Origin: Bacteroidales bacterium
GTDB taxonomy: Bacteria > Bacteroidota > Bacteroidia > Bacteroidales > UBA4417
Direction of reading: 5' to 3'
Length of the DNA: 64,000 nucleotides
Assembly: GCA_016707705.1 (NCBI GenBank)
Contig: JADJHD010000014.1
Coordinates: 62,001-126,000 of the forward strand
Every line of letters begins with the position of its first letter. Positions within the stretch are counted from its first letter, which is position 1. This document shows positions 10,030 through 18,205 of the stretch, piece after piece. The translations under genes and the position numbers were made by a program. A model generated the notes under the pieces. That model made no database searches, was not told where the DNA came from, and saw nothing but the letters and a program-made list of their open reading frames with translations.

Positions 10030-10773
10030 ATGATAAATGCCATTATTATTGACGATGAATCCATTCATCATGATATTCTAAAGAGGAATCTGGTTCAGAA
10101 TTGTCCCGATGTGAACGTTGTTGCTGAAATGTTTTCCGGTAAGGAAGCATTGGAGCAATTGCCTGTATTGGATTTCGATATTCTCTTCATGGATATCGAA
10201 CTTGGTGATATGAATTCTTTTGAACTCCTGCAAAGACTGCCGTTTTCTGATTTGCATGTGATCTTCATAACTTCCTTCGATAATTATGCTCTGCAGGCAT
10301 TCAAGGTGCATGCCATCGACTATCTTCTGAAACCAGTGCATCCTGTTGAATTGGTGAAAGCAATTGATAGAGCTATGTCGCAGATGTTAAGCAGGGAACG
10401 CAGGAACAATCTGATAACAGACTATAGCCTTAACAAGAATAATAAGCTGCTTGTTTCTGGTCAAAATGAATTCAGATTAATTGATATTGAGTCTATTACA
10501 TATTGCAAAGCAGATGGGAATTACACCGATATCTTTATTCATGATCATTCAGGAAAGGAAGAGAAATGCACCGACACTCATAATCTGAAGTTTTATGAGG
10601 AAAAACTCAGGCCTTTTGGTTTTATTCGTGCTCATCAGTCCTTCCTCGTGAATAGGGAATATGTATCCCGTATCCGAAAAAATCCCTGTGAAATCATCAT
10701 GAACAATGGAATGCTTATTCCAGTTGCCAGGGAAAGAAAGCAATGGGTAATGGATTTCTTTGCTACAATATAG
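10030..10773 (+). CDS. LytTR-family response regulator, orphan
   Basis: This two-domain regulator has a receiver domain (1-120) with the acidic pair D8-D9, the phospho-acceptor D55 in LFMDIEL, and IDYLLKPVHP carrying the conserved lysine. A LytTR DNA-binding domain (about 140-247) includes ITYCKADGNYTDI and the FIRAHQSFLVNREYV segment typical of the family. LytTR regulators usually pair with a LytS-type membrane kinase, but none lies next to it and the 610 bases downstream hold no gene. Its input is therefore unknown. Confidence 0.9.
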   Translation: MINAIIIDDESIHHDILKRNLVQNCPDVNVVAEMFSGKEALEQLPVLDFDILFMDIELGDMNSFELLQRLPFSDLHVIFITSFDNYALQAFKVHAIDYLLKPVHPVELVKAIDRAMSQMLSRERRNNLITDYSLNKNNKLLVSGQNEFRLIDIESITYCKADGNYTDIFIHDHSGKEEKCTDTHNLKFYEEKLRPFGFIRAHQSFLVNREYVSRIRKNPCEIIMNNGMLIPVARERKQWVMDFFATI

Positions 10774-11296
10774 CATCAATCCCTTCCTTTTTAAGCTCTT
10801 CAGATTCTGTTAGAAAAATTGCAAAACGGAATCTCATCCCATTCTTGCGGAATATCCTTAAATAAGTGCAGATTGCTAAAATCCCTGTTTTCAGTGATTC
10901 ATAGCGATCGTATTGTCCTTAACTTTACAATGCTGAAGTGCGGATGCTGTTTGAGATAACATTGCAAAAGGCTTCAATTACGTTCTGTGAAATATTGAAA
11001 TTACAGGAAATAGCTTAGATGGGAATTTGGATTCCTTGAACGGACTCGCTGGTGTATGTATTGTTTCTCTTCCAAGTAAACACCGCCTATCCATTATTAG
11101 CCTATCCCATTTAAACTGGTAAGTACCTTCGAGAGTTTGAGTGGAAAATTGATTGCCTGGCTATTTTGTATTCCCGGCGGTCCGTTTAAGAATCTGAACA
11201 AATAGGTTATCCTTGTAAATCAAATAAAGATAAGATCAGCGGAGACAAACTCCTAACTTCCCACCTATCATCTTTTTATATCATTTCATTAGTTTT
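10774..11296. other. Long intergenic region without a convincing gene
   Basis: About 520 bases follow the LytTR gene with stops in all frames and no open frame that resembles a protein family. The stretch ends in a strong plus-strand terminator 524 bases after the LytTR stop, so either that mRNA has a very long 3-prime tail or a small untranslated transcript is made here. Confidence 0.35.
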
Positions 11297-11334
11297 ATCC
11301 TCCTGTTGTGAAAGCAGCAGGGGGATTTTTTTTT
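11297..11334 (+). terminator. Intrinsic terminator
   Basis: A 9-bp stem (ATCCTCCTG with CAGGGGGAT, one G-T pair), extendable by three inner pairs, is followed directly by nine T. The T-tract lies on the plus-strand side only, so it ends plus-strand transcription and does not serve the minus-strand tsaD gene. Confidence 0.8.
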
Positions 11335-11383
11335 AAATATTGAATAATGAAGAAACTATTACAGATTGAGAAACTGACTCATC

Positions 11384-12403
11384 TTACATCCCGCCTCTGG
11401 AATAGGGTGTCATGCTTTGATCAGCAAATTCACCAGCTTTGAATTTGAAAAACCCTGCTACTGCAATCATCGCAGCATTGTCAGTGGTAAATTGAAATTC
11501 TGGGATAAAAACATTCCATTTACCCTCTGCCTGTTTTTTCTCCATTGCAGTTCTCAATCCTGAATTTGCTGAAACCCCACCTGCTATTGCAATCTGAGTA
11601 ATACCAGTCTCCCGGCTTGCTTTTTCCAGCTTATCAATAAGAATTTCAACAATGGTCCTCTGTATTGAGGCACAGAGGTCATTCATATGTGTTTCCATGA
11701 ATAAAGGGTCCTTCTTGAGATGATCCCTCAGGAAATACAAAAATGAGGTCTTAAGTCCTGAAAAGCTGAAATCCAGGCCCGGAATATTAGGCTTTGAAAA
11801 TCGAAAAGCATCAGGATTCCCCTCTTTGGCAAGCTTGTCCACAACAGGTCCACCGGGATAGGGCAGACCCAGGATTTTGGCGGCTTTGTCAAAAGCCTCT
11901 CCGGCAGCATCATCAATAGTGTTTCCAATGATTTCCATCTGAAAGAAATCCTTTACCAGAACAATCTGGGTATGCCCGCCGGAAACAGTAAGGCATAGAA
12001 AGGGAAATTCAGGGATTTGCTTTTCAATTCCCGGACGAAGAATAAAATGGGAAAGAATATGTGCCTGTAAATGATTAACTTCAACAAGTGGAATGCCCAA
12101 ACCAATAGAAAAGGATTTTGCAAACGAAGTGCCTACAAGAAGTGACCCAAGAAGGCCTGGTCCCCTTGTAAAGGCAATCGCTGATAGCTCATCTTTCCTT
12201 ACATTTGCATTCTTTAAAGCTAAATCTATAACTGGAATAATATTCTGTTGATGAGCCCTTGAAGCCAGCTCCGGAACAACACCTCCAAATTCCTGATGAA
12301 CCTTCTGACTGGCAATGACATTCGACAGCATGACAGTTTGGTTCAGTACAGCTGCTGAGGTGTCATCACATGAAGATTCAATTCCAAGTATATATTGAGG
12401 CAT
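11384..12403 (-). CDS. tsaD: tRNA N6-threonylcarbamoyladenosine synthase subunit TsaD
   Basis: TsaD transfers the threonylcarbamoyl group to A37 of ANN-decoding tRNAs, together with TsaB and TsaE after TsaC has made the donor. The 339-residue protein has the family start LGIESSCDDTSAAVL, the iron-binding histidines H111 and H115 in VNHLQAHILSH, the glycine-rich FTRGPGLLGSLLVG and a C-terminal FTTDNAAMIA that supplies the metal-site aspartate. It is transcribed divergently from tamB. The t6A product is the substrate of TcdA, also encoded in this window at 47.1-47.9 kb. Confidence 0.96.
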   Translation of the reverse strand: MPQYILGIESSCDDTSAAVLNQTVMLSNVIASQKVHQEFGGVVPELASRAHQQNIIPVIDLALKNANVRKDELSAIAFTRGPGLLGSLLVGTSFAKSFSIGLGIPLVEVNHLQAHILSHFILRPGIEKQIPEFPFLCLTVSGGHTQIVLVKDFFQMEIIGNTIDDAAGEAFDKAAKILGLPYPGGPVVDKLAKEGNPDAFRFSKPNIPGLDFSFSGLKTSFLYFLRDHLKKDPLFMETHMNDLCASIQRTIVEILIDKLEKASRETGITQIAIAGGVSANSGLRTAMEKKQAEGKWNVFIPEFQFTTDNAAMIAVAGFFKFKAGEFADQSMTPYSRGGM

Positions 12404-12482
12404 GGTGTTCAGGTTTCAGTTCAGTGTAAAACAGAAATTCCGTTTTCTTGCGTTATTATTCTTCTAACAATTAATCTGCAAA

Positions 12483-15400
12483 ATTATCAAAAAAGCATAC
12501 CAGATATTAATAGGTAGCCTGGCAACAATAATTCTGCTGCCCATATTTCTGTATGCAATTCTCCGCACCACGCCCGTGCAGGGATATCTCGCAAAAAAAA
12601 CTGCTTCCTATCTTTCTGAAAAATTGGGAACTGTGGTGGTTGTCGGAGGACTTGACATTAGCTGGTTCCTGCGCCTCGATATCACCGATCTGACGGTCCT
12701 GGATAAAAATAATGCAACAATCCTCAGTTTCCATCGCCTCGGTGTGAATGTCAAACACATTAGTTTAAAAAGACATAGAATTGATATCCAAAGATTCCTT
12801 TTGGAAGAGTCTACAATAAATCTGGTATATGGTAAGTCTGATGGGAAGCTGAATGCACAGTTTATCCTGGACTATTTTGCTTCCAATGATAGTGTTAAGA
12901 CTGCCTCCACTCCCTGGGATCTGAAAGTACATTCCATACTGATCAGAAATTCGATTTTTGCCTTTAAGGACGAAAGATACCTTACTCCCGGAAATGGCAT
13001 TGACTACAGCGACCTGAGCCTTTCTGAGCTTAATCTGGAACTTAATGGATTGGGTTTTTCAGGAGATTCTGTCTTTGCACGTATAGCCTCATTGTCGGCA
13101 AGGGAGAAAAGTGGTTTTTTTCTTAAACACTTCGAAGCAAATGCTTTGGTCAGCCCCAGAGGACTGTCAGCCGACAGCTTGCAGATCATTACAAATACCT
13201 CATCACTCGAAATGAATCTTGTTATGAGGTATTCCTCATGGAATGCCTTTAATGATTTCGTTGATTCTGTCAGAATGGAAGCTGATATACGAAATTCAGT
13301 CCTGGATATGCAGGATATCACATCGTTCGCTCCCGAAACTTCAGGAATGAATGATGTATTCTCAATTTCCGGAAGAATTGCCGGTACAGTCTCTTCCTTT
13401 TCCGGGAAGCAAATGTTGATAGGATTCGGCACCGGAACCCTGTTCAAGGGGACCATCAGAATGACAGGCTTGCCGTATATTGAAGAAACCTTCATTCACC
13501 TTAAAATTGATGAATTCAGAAGCAATGCCGGTGATGTGGAGGCTTTCACCCTGCCCGGATCCGGGCGTGGCAAGCATATTAATCTGCCAGTAGAAGCAAC
13601 CCGCCTTGGCAGTATTATTATTAAAGGAAAGTTCACCGGCTTTTACAATGATTTTGTTTCAAATGCCACTTTCCTCACCGATGCTGGAAATATTGCCACG
13701 GATATTCTCCTAACCAATAACCGCCAGGAAAAGATCATTGAATACAAAGGCCGCATTCAGGCTTCAGAATTTGATCTGGGTAAAGTATTCAACCTGAAAC
13801 AAATTGGAGCATTCAGCATGGATGCTGAAATTAATGGGAAAGGTTTTTCTGCTTCCAATGCTGACCTTACTGTGAATGGCAATATCAGTAACTTTCAGTT
13901 AATGGGGAATAGCCTCAACAGCATTAAAGTAGATGGTAACTTTAAGAATAAGAAATTTGATGGTGTCCTGAATCTGAAAGATCAACTTGCTAATCTTGAC
14001 TTTAATGGCAGTGTGGACTTTTCTGATTCACTCCCGGCATTCGATTTTAAAGCTGAGCTCGAAAATGCACTGCTTACCCGGCTGCATCTCTGGGACAGGG
14101 ATTCTACTTCCTGCCTTTCCACACATATGAATCTTAACTTCAAGGGTAACACCCTGGATAATCTTCTGGGCTCTCTTATATTTGAAAAAACCAGTTATTA
14201 TGAAGCTGGTAAATTTTTGAATATGAAGGAATTGAGACTTCAAACTTCACAATTACAGGGAACACAGAAGAGGATGGTGCTGTCAAGTGACTTCGCTGAT
14301 GCAGTCTTTTCAGGCAGCTATACCTTTGATGACCTGTCAGAATACCTCACCTTTGTGTTTACTGACTATCTGCCGGGACTGGCACTGGTTTCACCTCAAA
14401 ATCAAAGAACTCAAAAAGGAAGCTTCGATTATACCATCCAGTTGAAGAATACCAAGCCACTGACCTCTATTTTCGTCCCGTCCCTTCAGGTAGATCCAAA
14501 TACTGTTGTATCGGGTGGATTTGATCCGGTTGCCGGTCTGGTGAATGTTAACGGACGCTCTCCGTTGATAATTCTGAATGGCATGTCATTTCACGACTGG
14601 ATGCTGAGAGGCTCTTCCCTTGACCAGCAATTGAACCTGGTGATGAATTGCTCATCAGTCGATTTGTCCGGCAAACCAAAGCCTGAACCAACTGATGCCA
14701 GGATTGAGCAGGTCAGTTTGAATTCAGTTGCCAAAAACGACTCCGTGAAATTTAAAATCAGTTGGAACGATTTTGATACTGCCGACTACAATAAAGCAAA
14801 TCTTGGTGGTGTAATCTCCTTCTCTGATTATCCTGTCCTGGAAATCACAATTGATTCATCAAGATTGCTGGTTAATGATACTGTATGGACAATTGCTTCC
14901 GGGAGTCATGTTTCAATTGATTCCGCATCCTTTGAGATCAGTAAATTCCGGATTGAGAGCAGGAATCAGGCAATCACTGCCGATGGAACAATTTCAAAGG
15001 ACCCCCTCGACCAGCTGGAATTTAATTTCAAGGACTTCAATATCTCCCAGTTTGATATGATAACTGCCGCCTGGGGCATTGATTTCGATGGTAAGCTGAA
15101 TGGCAAGCTTTCACTGGCTGATTTGTATAATATACCTTTAATACGTGCATCGCTGATTGTGGATGCTTTGGGATTCAATCATGAGTTTCTGGGTGATGCA
15201 GAAATCAACAGTACCTGGGACAATCAGGATAAGGCAATTGATCTCGATACCAGAATTGCCTATCATGGGACAGCCGGATTGCACTATCCAATCAAAGCCA
15301 GGGGTTCAATTTATATGGATCGCCCACATGATAACTTCGACCTTTTGGTGAATGTTGATAATGTAAAGATAAAGGCATTGCAGCCCTTCTTCACAGATCT

Positions 15401-16931
15401 TTTCTCCCGAATGAAAGGCTGGGCTTCCGGCGACCTGACTCTTACCGGCGACTTCGCTAATCCTGTTATCAAAGGCTCTGTAAAACTTATGAGATCCGAA
15501 ATGATGATCGACTATCTCAGGGCTACCTATTCTTTCACAGGGGATTTTAACTTTGACAAGGACCTGATGTGGTTCAAGGATATTAAACTGGCCGATTCAC
15601 TTGGGAATACCGGTATGGCCAGTGGTAATATTCATCATAAGGCTTTCGATGACTGGAATCTGGATATCGATGTCGTTTCCAACGGACTTTCAGTCTTGAA
15701 TACTACATTCTCCCAGGAGGAAATGTACTATGGAAGAGCAAGGGCCCAGGGTACCATGAAACTTACAGGCCCTATCGATGATTTGGTTCTTGATGTAAAG
15801 GCAAAATCTGTAAAAGGAACCGAAGTATTCATTCCCATTAATTATTCTGTAAATATTTCTGATAATGACTATATCCGCTATGTAGTCAAAGATCAATCAC
15901 CTGAGGATTTCTATTCCGCTCCTAAAGCACCCTCAAATCTTAATCTGAAACTTGGGCTCGATGTTACAAGAGATGCCGCCATTGAAATTATCCTTCCCTA
16001 CCGAATGGGAAATATAAAGGTTAAGGGAGATGGATTGATAGATATGGGTATAGATACCCGGGGTGAATATACCATGCATGGACAGTATGTCATGGATAAG
16101 GGATCTTTCCTGTTTAATCTTCAGGATATCTTCAGCCGCACCTTTGAAATCAGGAAAGGCAGCACCATTATTTTCAATGGAAGTCCCTATGATGCAGATA
16201 TTAACCTACAAGCCGTTTATAAGATCAAAACCAATCTGAATGGATTGAGCTCCGTGCCACCTGAAATGGCTTCGAGACGAGTTCCGGTTGACTGTATCAT
16301 TTCATTGAGCAATAGCCTCTACAATCCAGATATTCATTTTAGTATCGCAATGCCAGAGGCTGATGCCGAGATGCAGCGTCTTGTTTATGGAGCCATTGAT
16401 ACTGCAAATACTGTGGCCATGAACCAACAGATGATTTCACTGCTGGTACTGAACAGCTTTACTTCTGCCTCTGAAAACACAGGAATCAATACCAGTGGCA
16501 TTGGTTTCAGTTCATTCGGGTTCCTGAGCGGACAGCTTAATAACTGGCTGTCGCAGATATCCAAGGATTTTGATATAGGAGTAAACTACCGCCCCGGTGA
16601 TCAGATGACTGCTCAGGAATTGGAATTAGCGTTGTCTACTCAGCTTTTTAATGATCGTGTTGTAATTGATGGCACTTTCGGTATGAGTTCCACTACAGCA
16701 GCCGCAAGCAATCCCAACTCTAACCAGTGGATTGGAGACGTGAATGTTGAAGTGAAAATTACCGAGGACGGCCGATTCAGGGTGAAGGCTTTTAATCGCA
16801 CCAATACTGCACTTGATTTGTATACCGGACAATCGCCCTATACGCAGGGAGTCGGAATCCTATACAGGAAGGAGTTTGATAACCTCAGGGAATTATTTCA
16901 CCGGCAACGAAAAGAAAAAGCCGTAAAGTAG
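12483..16931 (+). CDS. tamB: TamB-like translocation/assembly protein (start codon uncertain)
   Basis: TamB proteins are long beta-rich bridges from the inner to the outer membrane that help insert outer-membrane proteins or carry phospholipid. This one is about 1450-1480 residues, with repeated beta-strand AsmA/TamB-like segments and a C-terminal DUF490/TamB domain in roughly the last 350 residues. The first conventional start (GTG, 12576) lies after the hydrophobic anchor. The frame is open back to 12468, and codons 12504-12560 encode a membrane helix (ILIGSLATIILLPIFLYAI) that belongs to this family. I place the start tentatively at the ATT at 12483. CTG at 12519 is another option, and no ATG exists in frame. 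The gene is divergent from tsaD and looks monocistronic. Confidence 0.85.
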   Translation: MIKKAYQILIGSLATIILLPIFLYAILRTTPVQGYLAKKTASYLSEKLGTVVVVGGLDISWFLRLDITDLTVLDKNNATILSFHRLGVNVKHISLKRHRIDIQRFLLEESTINLVYGKSDGKLNAQFILDYFASNDSVKTASTPWDLKVHSILIRNSIFAFKDERYLTPGNGIDYSDLSLSELNLELNGLGFSGDSVFARIASLSAREKSGFFLKHFEANALVSPRGLSADSLQIITNTSSLEMNLVMRYSSWNAFNDFVDSVRMEADIRNSVLDMQDITSFAPETSGMNDVFSISGRIAGTVSSFSGKQMLIGFGTGTLFKGTIRMTGLPYIEETFIHLKIDEFRSNAGDVEAFTLPGSGRGKHINLPVEATRLGSIIIKGKFTGFYNDFVSNATFLTDAGNIATDILLTNNRQEKIIEYKGRIQASEFDLGKVFNLKQIGAFSMDAEINGKGFSASNADLTVNGNISNFQLMGNSLNSIKVDGNFKNKKFDGVLNLKDQLANLDFNGSVDFSDSLPAFDFKAELENALLTRLHLWDRDSTSCLSTHMNLNFKGNTLDNLLGSLIFEKTSYYEAGKFLNMKELRLQTSQLQGTQKRMVLSSDFADAVFSGSYTFDDLSEYLTFVFTDYLPGLALVSPQNQRTQKGSFDYTIQLKNTKPLTSIFVPSLQVDPNTVVSGGFDPVAGLVNVNGRSPLIILNGMSFHDWMLRGSSLDQQLNLVMNCSSVDLSGKPKPEPTDARIEQVSLNSVAKNDSVKFKISWNDFDTADYNKANLGGVISFSDYPVLEITIDSSRLLVNDTVWTIASGSHVSIDSASFEISKFRIESRNQAITADGTISKDPLDQLEFNFKDFNISQFDMITAAWGIDFDGKLNGKLSLADLYNIPLIRASLIVDALGFNHEFLGDAEINSTWDNQDKAIDLDTRIAYHGTAGLHYPIKARGSIYMDRPHDNFDLLVNVDNVKIKALQPFFTDLFSRMKGWASGDLTLTGDFANPVIKGSVKLMRSEMMIDYLRATYSFTGDFNFDKDLMWFKDIKLADSLGNTGMASGNIHHKAFDDWNLDIDVVSNGLSVLNTTFSQEEMYYGRARAQGTMKLTGPIDDLVLDVKAKSVKGTEVFIPINYSVNISDNDYIRYVVKDQSPEDFYSAPKAPSNLNLKLGLDVTRDAAIEIILPYRMGNIKVKGDGLIDMGIDTRGEYTMHGQYVMDKGSFLFNLQDIFSRTFEIRKGSTIIFNGSPYDADINLQAVYKIKTNLNGLSSVPPEMASRRVPVDCIISLSNSLYNPDIHFSIAMPEADAEMQRLVYGAIDTANTVAMNQQMISLLVLNSFTSASENTGINTSGIGFSSFGFLSGQLNNWLSQISKDFDIGVNYRPGDQMTAQELELALSTQLFNDRVVIDGTFGMSSTTAAASNPNSNQWIGDVNVEVKITEDGRFRVKAFNRTNTALDLYTGQSPYTQGVGILYRKEFDNLRELFHRQRKEKAVK

Positions 16932-17182
16932 TTCTGTCATCAGCCCCATTTTAGCTCCAGCAGCTCAAGCATTTTATTCATGTTTAGATTGTGATCAGTG
17001 AATCCAGGGATTGGGTTTAGCTGTGTATTGTGTGCATTGTATTAATTGAAATTCATATAATAGTATTGAAAATCAGGGTATTGGATTACTTAATTAAGGA
17101 AATGTAACTTATCTGAAATGTCCTCGTCATATGCTCGTTCACAAACAATAAATAATAGAATCCAATACCAAATTATATAGCC
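16932..17182. other. Intergenic, tamB to DIPF-repeat gene
   Basis: This is an AT-rich spacer of 251 bases. I see no gene, no clear promoter motif and no terminator hairpin with a T-tract. Confidence 0.3.
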
Positions 17183-18112
17183 ATGAAAATTTTAAGCATC
17201 ATAACCGTCCTAAGCTTTTTGTCAATGATGAACCCACTGGAAGCAGAAATCAATTCTGCTTCTTTTGTTCTGTCCGACGAAAGCTATGTTAATGATATCC
17301 CATTCAATACATCTGTTATAGCCAGATCTGCAAACTCAATTGAAGCATTGAGCGCTAACAAACTAACCGACGAGTCATTCGTGAATGACATTCCATTTAA
17401 CACCGGAGAAATTGCCCAATCAGCCATCTCATATGCCGCAATGAACTCAACAAATCTTGCCGCAGAATCCTATGTAGATGATATTCCATTCAGTACTAAC
17501 ACCATTGCTTTGGCTTATCAGGCTGAACAGAGCTCAATGGCTGCAAATCGCACTCTGGGAAATGAAGAATATGTTGACGATATTCCATTCAATACTGCCC
17601 TCATTGCAAATGATCAGTTAGCATTATCGAAGGAAGAAAAGTATGTTGATGATATTCCTTTCAGCACAGGCTTGTTGGTTTCACAATACAAGGTTTCCAA
17701 TGAAACTGAACAATATGTTGATGATATTCCATTCAACACTGGAAAGGTTACTTCCGATCAGTTTCTTGCATCTTCAGAAATCACAACCGGAATGAGGAAT
17801 CTTGAAGCAGAAGCCAGTCTGGAACTTGCAAAACTTGAAGCCTCTGTGCATACTATCATTGATTCCCTGATTCGTACTCTGTTCGTCGACAAGCAGCAGG
17901 AAGGCGGACTGGTTTCAATGACTCTCAGAAAAGGAACTTCCGGTGAGATGATCTCAGTAGATAAAGCAAGCGTTCTTGAACTCCGTCTGGCAAAATCAAC
18001 AAACCTGGAAGGAACATATACCCTCGAATTGACAGCTTCCCCTGAACAGGGTGGCGGACCTGCCTCTGAACGTCCTTCAGGACCTGTAGTGAGATTGATT
18101 TTCGCTGAATAG
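17183..18112 (+). CDS. Exported protein with six DIPF[NS]T repeats
   Basis: I do not recognise a named family. The 309-residue product begins with a signal peptide (cleavage expected near residue 20-22). Residues 32-189 contain six copies of the pattern [YF]V[ND]DIPF[NS]T followed by a short hydrophobic pair (such as GEIA or ALIA). The first aromatic residues are at 35, 66, 97, 130, 154 and 178, giving spacings of 31, 31, 33, 24 and 24. A helical segment follows (about 204-240), then a beta-rich tail with no T9SS sorting domain. Its own intrinsic terminator lies 25 bases downstream, so it is probably monocistronic. The repeat may be a ligand- or partner-binding short motif, which is inference only. 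Confidence 0.75.
   Translation: MKILSIITVLSFLSMMNPLEAEINSASFVLSDESYVNDIPFNTSVIARSANSIEALSANKLTDESFVNDIPFNTGEIAQSAISYAAMNSTNLAAESYVDDIPFSTNTIALAYQAEQSSMAANRTLGNEEYVDDIPFNTALIANDQLALSKEEKYVDDIPFSTGLLVSQYKVSNETEQYVDDIPFNTGKVTSDQFLASSEITTGMRNLEAEASLELAKLEASVHTIIDSLIRTLFVDKQQEGGLVSMTLRKGTSGEMISVDKASVLELRLAKSTNLEGTYTLELTASPEQGGGPASERPSGPVVRLIFAE
17276..17749 (+). repeat. Coding region of six imperfect DIPF repeats
   Basis: Each copy encodes [YF]V[ND]DIPF[NS]T. Codon use differs between copies (for example gatatccc, gacattcc and gatattcc for D-I-P), so the protein motif is conserved more than the DNA. This suggests selection on the peptide rather than recent DNA duplication. Confidence 0.85.
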
Positions 18113-18136
18113 ACCCTTATCCTTATATAGAATTCC

Positions 18137-18158
18137 AGCCCCTTTCGGGGCTTTTTTT
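18137..18158 (+). terminator. Intrinsic terminator after the DIPF-repeat gene
   Basis: A 6-bp stem (AGCCCC/GGGGCT) with a TTTC loop is followed by seven T, 25 bases after the stop codon. Confidence 0.88.
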
Positions 18159-18205
18159 ATGCCTGTAATTGGAGGGAAATATCTATTTTAGAAGTTTGGA
18201 ATGGT

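Noticed and set aside
10944..11110. Short open frames in the region before the orphan terminator
   Set aside because: The frames are below 40 codons, in different phases, and resemble no known protein.
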